Shown here piece after piece: positions 1 to 5,911 of a stretch of 5,911 nucleotides of DNA; the first letter of the stretch is position 1, and every line of letters starts with the position of its first letter. Location of the stretch: assembly GCA_913057815.1 (NCBI GenBank), contig CAJXOV010000160.1, positions 1-5,911 of the forward strand, read 5' to 3'. The DNA comes from an uncultured Flavobacteriales bacterium. Lineage in GTDB: Bacteria; Bacteroidota; Bacteroidia; Flavobacteriales_D; Sanyastnellaceae. The notes beneath the pieces were generated by a model. That model did not search any database. It had not been told where the DNA came from and saw only the letters and a list, made by a program, of their open reading frames with translations. The position numbers and the translations under genes are program-made.

Positions 1-42
1 CCTCTCTATTCGTCGGCAGCGTCAGATGTGTATAAGAGACAG
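1..42 (+). other. Illumina Nextera read-1 adapter with i5 index (synthetic)
   Basis: This stretch is library adapter, not genome. Positions 10-42 match the 33-nt Nextera read-1 adapter exactly: a 14-nt primer part (TCGTCGGCAGCGTC) followed by the 19-nt Tn5 mosaic end (AGATGTGTATAAGAGACAG, 24-42). Positions 2-9 read CTCTCTAT, which is the published Nextera i5 index S502/N502, and position 1 fits the last base of the flow-cell P5 arm. The match is full length and in the correct order (arm, index, primer site, mosaic end), so chance or a natural IS50 end is not credible. Genomic sequence starts at 43, and the end of ccoG there is a fragment end. Confidence 0.98.
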
Positions 43-1231
43 CTACAGGAAACTCCTCGGTAGTTTTATTGAGTAGTGTAATATCATATACATTGCTATA
101 GTGATTGTCGTCCATTTTAGTGAATATGGTTCCTCTTGTTCGTAGAATTGTCACTTGAAAATCCGATCTACTAATAATCATACCTGTCATTACTCCCACC
201 AGAATAACCAGTACAGCGCAGTAGGACAACACTCGAGCTGTAAATTTGAAGCCTTGTTTTTCTTGAATCCCTTTTTCTGAGTCCAGTCTGATGAGTCCTT
301 TTTTAAGACCTACATTCTCCATCATAAAATCGCAGGCATCCATACATGCCGTGCAATTCACACATTCAAGTTGTGTTCCATTTCTGATATCTATTCCGGT
401 TGGGCATACATCTACACATTGTCCACAATCTATACAGTCTCCTTTACCTGATTCGTTTCTGTCTTCAGTTTTTTTGAATTTCCCTCGGTCTTCTCCTCTC
501 ACATGGTCGTAAGCTACAGTTAAAGATTTGTCATCTAGGAGTACACCTTGAAGTCTTCCGTAAGGACAGATAGTAGTGCAGACTTGTTCTCTCATGAAGG
601 CAAATACAGAATAAAACAATGATGTGAAAATGATGATAGCTGCTAGTCCACCTAGGTGGTCAAAGGGATTATCTAAAATGATATTCCATAAGGCTTTATA
701 CCCTATAATGTATGAAAGAAATGTGTTAGCTATAAAGAAAGAGATAAAGAAAAAGAGAATATGCTTGAGCGTCTTTTTTCTAATTTTTTCTGCGTTCCAT
801 GGTTGTTTGTCTAGTTTTTTTTGATGTGTCCAATCACCTTCTATCCAATACTCTATTCGTCTAAAGACCATCTCCATAAAGATGGTTTGAGGGCATACCC
901 ATCCACAAAAAAGTCTTCCGAAAACCACTGTGAATAGAATAACAAAGACAACCATTATGATCATTCCCAAGGCAAAAATGGGCATATCCTGGGGCCAAAA
1001 AATTTGTCCTAGAATGATGAACTTTCTTTCGAGTACGTTTATTAGCAGTAATGGCTGTCCACCTATGGTTAGAAAAGGACCAGCAAATAGAAAGGCTAGG
1101 AAAAAATAACTGAGCAGTTTTCGCTTATTGTAAAACCAACCTGAAGGTTTTTTAGGGAAAACCCAAATTCTCTTCCCAGATTCATCTACGGTAGCTATCT
1201 TATCTCTAAAATCTAAGGAATCTTCTTTCAC
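43..1231 (-). CDS. ccoG: Cytochrome c oxidase accessory protein CcoG (FixG/RdxA family), 3'-truncated
   Basis: This is a membrane polyferredoxin needed for cbb3 oxidase assembly; in studied bacteria it is linked to copper(II) reduction for CuB delivery. The open frame gives 396 codons before the adapter cuts it off; family members are usually about 470 residues, so roughly the last 70-80 are missing. Membrane helices are visible near residues 39-57, 84-104, 156-176, 196-213 and 331-352. CGWVCP (109-114) and CTTICPYG (218-225) are the paired-cysteine motifs of the family. Two 4Fe-4S motifs follow: CIDCGQCVDVCP (266-277) and CVNCTACMDAC (290-300). After the last helix, the start of the periplasmic Ig-like FixG C-terminal domain is recognisable (near 'DITLLNKT') before the cut. 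I chose the GTG at 1231-1229: an in-frame stop lies 27 nt upstream, no ATG lies between them, the next in-frame ATG is residue 83 (past helix 1), and the GTG start gives the family's usual N-terminus. The gene begins 10 nt after ccoP. Confidence 0.95.
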
Positions 1232-1241
1232 TTGCGAATAA

Positions 1242-2369
1242 TTAGTTGTTTTCTGCTACAGTAGAATTTTCTTGAGTTTCTAATTCATTTGGCACATCAT
1301 TCTCAGGAATAGGGTCGGCATCAGGCTGCTCGAAAAAATCTCCTTCCGGAGCTTTAGGATCTGTTGGATTTGTTCCTTGAAGTGTGAGTATATAAGAAGA
1401 TAATTTTTGAATCTGAACTGGGTTTAATTCATCTTTCCAGCTTTTCATTCCTCTTTTAGCACCATATTTAATCGTGCTAAATAATCCTGCTATATCTCCG
1501 TCATATATCCAATAAGGATCCGTTAAGTTTGGCCCTACTTTACCTCCGCCATCTGCTTGGTGACATACGACACAATATTTACCAAACAAACTTTTTCCAG
1601 CCAATAATTCCGCCTCTGTGTTAAGCATTACCACTGAATTTTCATCCACATTTAACGCCTTGGATTTGAGGTATGCAGCTACTTCTATTTCTTTAGCTTC
1701 GATAACTTTTTCATATTCCAAGGTCTGTAAATCTCCAGTTTTAATGACATGATAATGTGTGAAGTAAATTACTCCTATTACTATACTCGCATAGAATCCA
1801 TATTTCCACCAAGGCGGTAAGTTATTATCTAGTTCTTTAATTCCGTCATATTCATGATCCGTTAACACAGAAGACTCATCTTCAATAGATACAACATCAG
1901 TTAATGCGTTCATCACTTTATAAGAGATGCGCTCCTTAATAGGAATCACTTTAACCTCATTCTGTTTATCGATATTCAGAAAAGTGATAATCAGATGTCT
2001 GAAGTACAGAATAATAGAACTTAGCACTATAATCAGCACGCCTAGGGAGTAGACTACATATTCGGGAATCCACAGAACTACTTCTGTTAATTCTGAAGTT
2101 TCACTAGTAGCAGGACTTAATGCACTTGCCACAGACGGACTCATTAGTACTAATCCAATAAGAATAGTCTTAACTATAGAATTATGATCTATGCCTGTTT
2201 TATGAGCGGAAGGTTTGGTCTCCTCTTTCTTATTATGAAGATTGATTAACTTTTCTTTAAAAATGTCACTTTTGGTAACTGCTATTAACGTATTACTCAT
2301 TACATAAACGGCTACCAATTGCAACGCTATAATTACTATTTCTAACCAAAATATTGTTTCCGTATCCAT
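1242..2369 (-). CDS. ccoP: cbb3-type cytochrome c oxidase subunit III, CcoP (mono-heme)
   Basis: CcoP is the membrane-anchored c-type cytochrome that feeds electrons into the oxidase. The protein has 375 residues. Predicted helices lie near 8-28, 66-84, 103-124 and 189-206. The stretch around 'ELDNNLPPWWKYGF' (179-192) is the conserved CcoP N-terminal motif leading into the anchor helix. One periplasmic cytochrome c domain follows, with CVVCH at 266-270, GPNL at 279-282 and Met308 (RGMKSW) as the likely axial ligand. Proteobacterial CcoP is di-heme; only one CXXCH is present here, as is usual in Bacteroidota. Oddities are an extra N-terminal helix plus a lysine-rich loop (1-63) ahead of a signal-peptide-like segment ending in an Ala-X-Ala motif (81-83), and an acidic tail of about 33 residues after the heme domain. 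Lysine-rich loops at 32-58 and 133-152 fit an N-out, four-helix topology with the heme domain outside. The gene starts 24 nt after ccoQ. Confidence 0.96.
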   Translation of the reverse strand: MDTETIFWLEIVIIALQLVAVYVMSNTLIAVTKSDIFKEKLINLHNKKEETKPSAHKTGIDHNSIVKTILIGLVLMSPSVASALSPATSETSELTEVVLWIPEYVVYSLGVLIIVLSSIILYFRHLIITFLNIDKQNEVKVIPIKERISYKVMNALTDVVSIEDESSVLTDHEYDGIKELDNNLPPWWKYGFYASIVIGVIYFTHYHVIKTGDLQTLEYEKVIEAKEIEVAAYLKSKALNVDENSVVMLNTEAELLAGKSLFGKYCVVCHQADGGGKVGPNLTDPYWIYDGDIAGLFSTIKYGAKRGMKSWKDELNPVQIQKLSSYILTLQGTNPTDPKAPEGDFFEQPDADPIPENDVPNELETQENSTVAENN

Positions 2370-2393
2370 GTCTTTACTTTTTAAGAATTAGAG

Positions 2394-2558
2394 TTAGTCG
2401 AAGGGCATACTTTTTAATTCCTCTATTTTACTTTTATCTTCTCTGAAGGCCCAAATCAGCATTCCTACAAAGAATAAGACGAATATGGATAAAGATATTA
2501 TTGGATAAATTTCTATTCCATCTATCCCAGTCATGTGGTGTTTTATAAATTTCAACAT
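2394..2558 (-). CDS. ccoQ: CcoQ/FixQ-type small subunit of cbb3 oxidase
   Basis: This 54-residue protein lies between ccoNO and ccoP. It starts with ATG at 2558-2556 and ends with TAA at 2396-2394. The N-terminus MLKFIKHHMTGIDGIEIYP matches the pattern of Bacteroidota CcoQ-like proteins, followed by one membrane helix (about 17-38) and a short charged cytoplasmic tail ending MPFD. CcoQ carries no cofactor; in proteobacteria it stabilises the association of CcoP with the CcoN-CcoO core. The gene begins only 4 nt after the ccoNO stop, which suggests coupled translation, and precedes ccoP by 24 nt. Its size, single helix and position between ccoO and ccoP are what the family predicts, so I am confident despite the short length. 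Confidence 0.92.
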   Translation of the reverse strand: MLKFIKHHMTGIDGIEIYPIISLSIFVLFFVGMLIWAFREDKSKIEELKSMPFD

Positions 2559-2562
2559 TGTT

Positions 2563-4731
2563 TTATTTGTTTAAAATTTCTTCAGAATCTTTATGAATAT
2601 CAGAACCTAATCTTTGCATGTAGGCTATAAGTGCTATGATTTCTTTTTCTTTCAGTTTATTCACTTGTTGAGGAGAGAAGTCATCTGGCTGAAGATCTTT
2701 TAGAATATTCTCAGCTATTCCTCTTGCTTGAACTTCCATTTCTTCCAGCACTTTTTCTTCATATCCTATTTCATAAGGAACTCCTAAAGTCCTCATGGCA
2801 GTGATTTTTCTCTCAGAATATGTTTTATCTAAGTCGTCATCTATCAGCCATTCATAAGATGGCATAATGGAACCAGGAGATATATCTGTAGGCTCAAGCA
2901 TATGTAAGTAATGCCACGAGTCAGGTCTGTTTTGTTTATTTCCCACACCTTCTCTATGTAAGTCGGGGCCGGTTCGTTTTGAGCCCCATTGGAAAGGATG
3001 ATCATACACAAATTCTCCAGCTTTCGAGTATTCTCCGTAACGAGCCGTTTCGAATCTCAATGGCCTTACCATTTGTGAATGACAGTTATAGCATCCCTCA
3101 CGCAGGTATATATCTCTTCCTTCTAATTCTAAAGGAGAGTACGGTTTTACACTGGCTATTGTAGGAACATTAGAAGAAACTAAGAAAGTAGGGATGATTT
3201 CTACTGCTCCTCCTATAAGTATCACTACTAAACTAACAATGATCATTCTTACAGGCTTTCTTTCTATTACTCTATGCCAGTGCTCGCCTTCTTCTTTTCC
3301 TATAAGTTTAGGAAGTGAAGGTGCTTCTACAGCTTCATTGACTTCCAATTTTCCGATTAGCATGGTCTTGAAAACATTGTACATCATAATGAAAACACCT
3401 ATAATGTAGATTCCACCACCTATGGCTCTTAGTGTGTAATAAGGTTTTAGCTTAGTAACCGTGTCTAAGAAATCTTTATTTACAAGTGTTCCATCTGGAT
3501 TGAAATCTTGCCACATAAAACCTTGCATAAATCCTGCCCAGTAAAGAGGAATAGCATAAATTAGGATGCCTAACGTTCCTAACCAAAAGTGAACATTGGC
3601 TAGTTTTTTACTAAACAACTCACGCTTGTAGATTTTAGGTATTAGCCAATAGATCATACCGAACGTGAGCATTCCATTCCATCCTAATCCTCCAATGTGA
3701 ACGTGGGCTATAGTCCAATCAGTAAAATGGCTAATAATATTCACTGATTTAAGTGACATCATAGGCCCTTCAAATGTGACCATACCATAACAGGTAACAG
3801 CTACCACCATGAATTTAAGAACTACGTCATCTCTAACTTTGTCCCAAGCTCCTCTTAGAGTCAATAATCCGTTCAACATTCCACCCCAAGAAGGAGCTAT
3901 TAGCATTATCGAAAACACTACTCCTAAACTCTGAGCCCAGTCAGGGAGGGCAGTGTATAGTAAATGGTGAGGTCCTGCCCAGATATAAATAAATATTAAG
4001 GCCCAAAAATGTATGATGGATAATCTATAAGAGTAAACAGGTCTTCCGGAAGCTTTAGGAATGAAGTAATACATCAGTCCTAAATATGGTGTAGTTAAAA
4101 AGAAAGCTACGGCATTATGTCCATACCACCACTGTACAAGTGCATCTTGAACTCCTGCATACCATGAGTAACTTTTCATGAAATGAAGAGGAAGTTCAAA
4201 TGAGTTAACTATGTGCAGAACTGCTACCGTTACGAATGTGGCTAGGTAAAACCAAATAGCCACATAAAGGTGTTTTACTCTTCTGTTAAGAATAGTGGCG
4301 AACATATTCCATCCAAACACTACCCAAAGGATAGTGATGGCTATATCTATAGGCCATTCAAGCTCAGCATATTCTTTTCCTGAAGTATACCCGAGAGGTA
4401 AAGAAATAACTGCAGAGACTATAATTATTTGCCATCCCCAGAAGTTAATATTACTGAGTTTATCACTCCACATCCTTGCTTTAAGTAAGCGTTGCAATGA
4501 ATAATAAACTCCGGCAAAAATTCCATTTCCTACAAATGCAAAAATGACTGCATTGGTGTGTAATGGTCTAATTCTCCCAAAAGTTAGCCATGAGGTTAGG
4601 TTTAAATCAGGGAGTACTAATTGGGTGGCGGCTAGTAAACCTACTAACATTCCTATAACTCCCCAAATCATAGTAGCCACTGTAAAGTTTCTAACTATCT
4701 TATTATCGTATTCAAACTTTTCTAATTCCAT
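2563..4731 (-). CDS. ccoN: cbb3-type cytochrome c oxidase, fused subunits I and II (CcoN-CcoO)
   Basis: One 722-residue protein joins the catalytic subunit CcoN (about 1-460) to the mono-heme c subunit CcoO (about 485-722). It reduces O2 to water and pumps protons in the inner membrane. Numbering is offset by two from Pseudomonas stutzeri CcoN, and the known ligands line up: His58 and His345 for heme b; His343 for heme b3; His205, His255 and His256 for CuB; and Tyr249 as the tyrosine cross-linked to a CuB histidine. The conserved FEGPMM motif is at 320-325. A linker (about 461-492, with GEHWHR) leads to the CcoO anchor helix (493-515). Then come the heme c site CYNCH (547-551) and its likely axial Met623 (SIMPSYEW). 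No key residue is missing. The CcoN-CcoO fusion is common in Bacteroidota, whereas proteobacteria have separate genes. The ATG at 4731 lies 3 nt after the ccoS stop, and ccoQ follows after 4 nt. Confidence 0.97.
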   Translation of the reverse strand: MELEKFEYDNKIVRNFTVATMIWGVIGMLVGLLAATQLVLPDLNLTSWLTFGRIRPLHTNAVIFAFVGNGIFAGVYYSLQRLLKARMWSDKLSNINFWGWQIIIVSAVISLPLGYTSGKEYAELEWPIDIAITILWVVFGWNMFATILNRRVKHLYVAIWFYLATFVTVAVLHIVNSFELPLHFMKSYSWYAGVQDALVQWWYGHNAVAFFLTTPYLGLMYYFIPKASGRPVYSYRLSIIHFWALIFIYIWAGPHHLLYTALPDWAQSLGVVFSIMLIAPSWGGMLNGLLTLRGAWDKVRDDVVLKFMVVAVTCYGMVTFEGPMMSLKSVNIISHFTDWTIAHVHIGGLGWNGMLTFGMIYWLIPKIYKRELFSKKLANVHFWLGTLGILIYAIPLYWAGFMQGFMWQDFNPDGTLVNKDFLDTVTKLKPYYTLRAIGGGIYIIGVFIMMYNVFKTMLIGKLEVNEAVEAPSLPKLIGKEEGEHWHRVIERKPVRMIIVSLVVILIGGAVEIIPTFLVSSNVPTIASVKPYSPLELEGRDIYLREGCYNCHSQMVRPLRFETARYGEYSKAGEFVYDHPFQWGSKRTGPDLHREGVGNKQNRPDSWHYLHMLEPTDISPGSIMPSYEWLIDDDLDKTYSERKITAMRTLGVPYEIGYEEKVLEEMEVQARGIAENILKDLQPDDFSPQQVNKLKEKEIIALIAYMQRLGSDIHKDSEEILNK

Positions 4732-4734
4732 TTT

Positions 4735-4953
4735 TTAAGCTTGTGGTTGAGTTTTATTAAGATTGGTTTTTTCCTTTTGAGTATCGAGTTCTGTATCCTT
4801 CTTTTTAATTAATCTTTCATCATCAAATAGCATTCTTACTGATGGACTGTAGTCATCTTCATATTGGCCGTTTTTTACGGCCCATATAAATCCTACCAGA
4901 AACACACTGGCCACACTTATACTGATGATTATTAATAGAAATATTACGCTCAT
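4735..4953 (-). CDS. ccoS: cbb3-type cytochrome oxidase assembly protein CcoS
   Basis: CcoS is a small membrane protein needed for insertion of the heme and CuB cofactors into CcoN. With the start chosen here it has 72 residues: a membrane helix (3-24), then the family signature WAVKNGQYEDDYSPSVRML (24-42), then a lysine-rich tail of about 28 residues that is poorly conserved and should be cytoplasmic. The frame is open further upstream to an ATG at 4998, giving 87 residues. I prefer the ATG at 4953-4951 because known CcoS proteins begin with 'MSVI(Y/F)LL' directly at the helix, and the longer form would add VIFVLF to an already full-length helix. Neither start has a clear Shine-Dalgarno site, as is normal in Bacteroidota. 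The stop lies 3 nt before the ccoNO start. Identity is firm; the start is less so. Confidence 0.9.
   Translation of the reverse strand: MSVIFLLIIISISVASVFLVGFIWAVKNGQYEDDYSPSVRMLFDDERLIKKKDTELDTQKEKTNLNKTQPQA
4861..4887. repeat. Inverted repeat / potential hairpin inside ccoS
   Basis: GGCCGT (4866-4871) and ACGGCC (4877-4882) are perfect inverted copies separated by five T. The pairing extends outward by ATAT/ATAT (4861-4864 and 4884-4887) after one mismatch (4865/4883). In the ccoS mRNA this would form a stem of 6 + 4 base pairs with an A-rich loop, just downstream of the membrane-helix codons. It overlaps the codons of the conserved AVKNGQY residues, so the arms may simply follow from protein constraint. 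No U-run follows on the transcribed strand, so it is not an intrinsic terminator. Confidence 0.45.
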
Positions 4954-5023
4954 AAAGAGAACAAAGATGACCTGATAGCTCTGTGTGCTGAAAGACATGA
5001 ATCAGCATAAAAGATGATTAAAA

Positions 5024-5886
5024 TCAGTTTTTAGGAAATAGGTGTTTTGCAACGCTCCTAGTGGCCAAAGTGCTAAAGAGAACTACAGTTACCGAGCTAA
5101 TGGGCATAAGTATGGCGGCTATGATAGGAGAGAGGTTACCTGTTACCGCAAATGATAAACCGATGATGTTATATAGAAACGAAATCATAAAACTTCTCTT
5201 AATGATTCCTATACTTTTTTTACTGAATAATAGATAGTTATCCAAATTAGAAAATTCGTCAGCTCTAAGAATAGCATCACATGCAGGAGAGAATTGATGA
5301 ACACTATCTGACACTGCTATTCCAAAGTCACTTTGTTTTAAAGCACCTGCATCATTTAATCCATCTCCTAACATCATGACTTTCTCTTGTTTTTTTTGAA
5401 GTTTAGAAATGAACTCTAATTTATCTGCAGGTGATTGATCAAAATGAAGTTCATTGAGTTTTAGCCATTTTTCAAGTTTCTCTTTTTCTCTGTCATTATC
5501 TCCCGAGAGAAGGTAAAGTTTATACTTGGTTTTTAACTTTGTAATAATGCTTTCTAACCCTGAGCGATATGTTTGTTCGAGATAGAATGTAGTAAGAAGT
5601 TTGCCATTTTCTGTGAAGAAAACCTGAGTACTATTTTGAGCATTATCGTTTGTTTTCGAATCTGTAAATGAACCGGAGCCAAGTTTATAGAGTTCTCCAT
5701 TAATGACTCCTGAAATCCCTTGTCCAGCTATTTCACTGAAATTTGAAATTACCTCAGTTTCTCCGCCTTTAATTGAACTGTTTATGGCATTACTTAAAGG
5801 GTGAATTGAATTTCCAGAGAGTGCTTTAACTATACTGTTATGTTCATCAGATAGTCGACAAGTAGTGTTTACTTCAAATCCATTTC
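5024..5886 (-). CDS. ccoI: Copper-translocating P1B-type ATPase CcoI (FixI family), 5'-truncated
   Basis: This is the C-terminal part of a heavy-metal P-type ATPase. Next to ccoS and ccoNO it is best called CcoI, the exporter that supplies copper for cbb3 assembly. Translating back from the TGA at 5026-5024, the frame stays open to the right adapter and gives 286 residues. Full-length members have about 800, so the metal-binding domain, helices 1-6, the CPC motif and the DKTGT phosphorylation site lie outside the window. Visible motifs, in fragment numbering, are the nucleotide-domain His-Pro (28-29, SIHPL) and GxG (54-56), then SGDN (127-130), SPADK (151-155) and the hinge GDGLND (173-178) of the phosphorylation domain. 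The last two helices (231-249 and 252-273) carry YN (238-239) and MPISS (260-264), which agrees with the copper-type YN and MxxSS ligand pattern. A shorter reading starting at the ATG at 5377 would be an artefact, since the motifs run continuously upstream of it. No frameshift is seen. Confidence 0.94.
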
Positions 5887-5911
5887 CTGTCTCTTATACA
5901 CATCTCCGAGC
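5887..5911 (-). other. Illumina Nextera read-2 adapter, partial (synthetic)
   Basis: Positions 5887-5905 are the reverse complement of the 19-nt Tn5 mosaic end (CTGTCTCTTATACACATCT), and 5906-5911 (CCGAGC) continue exactly into the Nextera read-2 primer part. This is the opposite adapter type to the left edge, as expected for one tagmented fragment. Genomic sequence ends at 5886, so the missing 5' part of ccoI is a library boundary and not a gene truncation in the organism. Confidence 0.98.

Noticed and set aside
648..659. Perfect 12-bp palindrome CCACCTAGGTGG within ccoG
   Set aside because: It has no spacer, does not extend further, and encodes ordinary residues (His-Leu-Gly-Gly) in mid-gene. 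A chance occurrence is the simplest reading.
291..824. Short plus-strand open frames opposite ccoG (291-512 and 624-824)
   Set aside because: They lie antisense to a continuous, motif-bearing ccoG frame and show no recognisable domain.
2370..2393. Possible promoter or terminator in the ccoQ-ccoP gap
   Set aside because: The gap is 24 nt of AT-rich sequence with no inverted repeat and no Bacteroidota -7/-33 pair. It is an ordinary operon spacer.
2979..4738. Short plus-strand open frames opposite ccoNO (2979-3164, 3194-3409, 4295-4504, 4544-4738)
   Set aside because: All are antisense shadows of the well-supported CcoN-CcoO frame, with no family features of their own.
5024..5377. A separate 117-residue protein starting at the ATG at 5377
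   Set aside because: Its frame continues upstream without a stop to the adapter and encodes the preceding P-type ATPase motifs, so this is the tail of ccoI.
1..5911. A 19-bp inverted terminal repeat at both edges, which could be read as a Tn5/IS50-like transposon carrying an oxidase operon
   Set aside because: The 19-bp ends are the engineered mosaic ends of Nextera adapters, with primer parts and an index outside them. There is no transposase gene inside and no 9-bp target duplication.

Overview
The window is a sequencing-library insert of about 5.84 kb (43-5886) bounded by synthetic Illumina Nextera (Tn5 tagmentation) adapter sequence: the read-1 adapter with an i5 index at the left edge and the start of the read-2 adapter at the right edge. 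Everything between the adapters is one tightly packed, AT-rich minus-strand operon. Protein features point to Bacteroidota. CcoN and CcoO are fused in one polypeptide, CcoP carries one heme c instead of two, CcoQ and CcoS have Bacteroidota-type sequences, and there are no clear Shine-Dalgarno sites. The CcoP type (signal-peptide-like helix before the N-terminal module, and a tail beginning with the family 'LQGTNP' motif) leans towards Cytophagales-like lineages, but this finer placement is only a guess.

The operon is read from right to left. The order is ccoI (copper P-type ATPase, 5' end cut off by the right adapter), ccoS (assembly factor), ccoNO (fused catalytic subunit and heme c subunit), ccoQ (54-residue single-helix subunit), ccoP (mono-heme c subunit with an extra N-terminal membrane helix) and ccoG (polyferredoxin-type assembly protein, 3' end cut off by the left adapter). 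Gaps between genes are 3 to 24 nt, except the ccoI-ccoS gap, which is 25 or 70 nt depending on the ccoS start. There is no gene-free stretch over 300 bases, no RNA gene, no CRISPR array and no natural mobile element. The operon promoter should lie upstream of ccoI, outside the window; ccoH would be expected after ccoG, also outside.

Together the genes encode and assemble a cbb3-type (C-family) heme-copper oxidase, the high-affinity terminal oxidase used at low oxygen. CcoI moves copper across the inner membrane. CcoG probably handles copper reduction in the cytoplasm. CcoS is needed for cofactor insertion into CcoN. CcoQ stabilises the complex. CcoP and the CcoO part of CcoNO pass electrons to the heme b / heme b3-CuB site in the CcoN part. 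All catalytic ligands checked in CcoN and both heme c sites are intact, so the oxidase looks functional. I see no previously undescribed system here. The points most worth a second look are the adapter-bounded ends, the unusual N-terminus of CcoP, and a hairpin inside ccoS.
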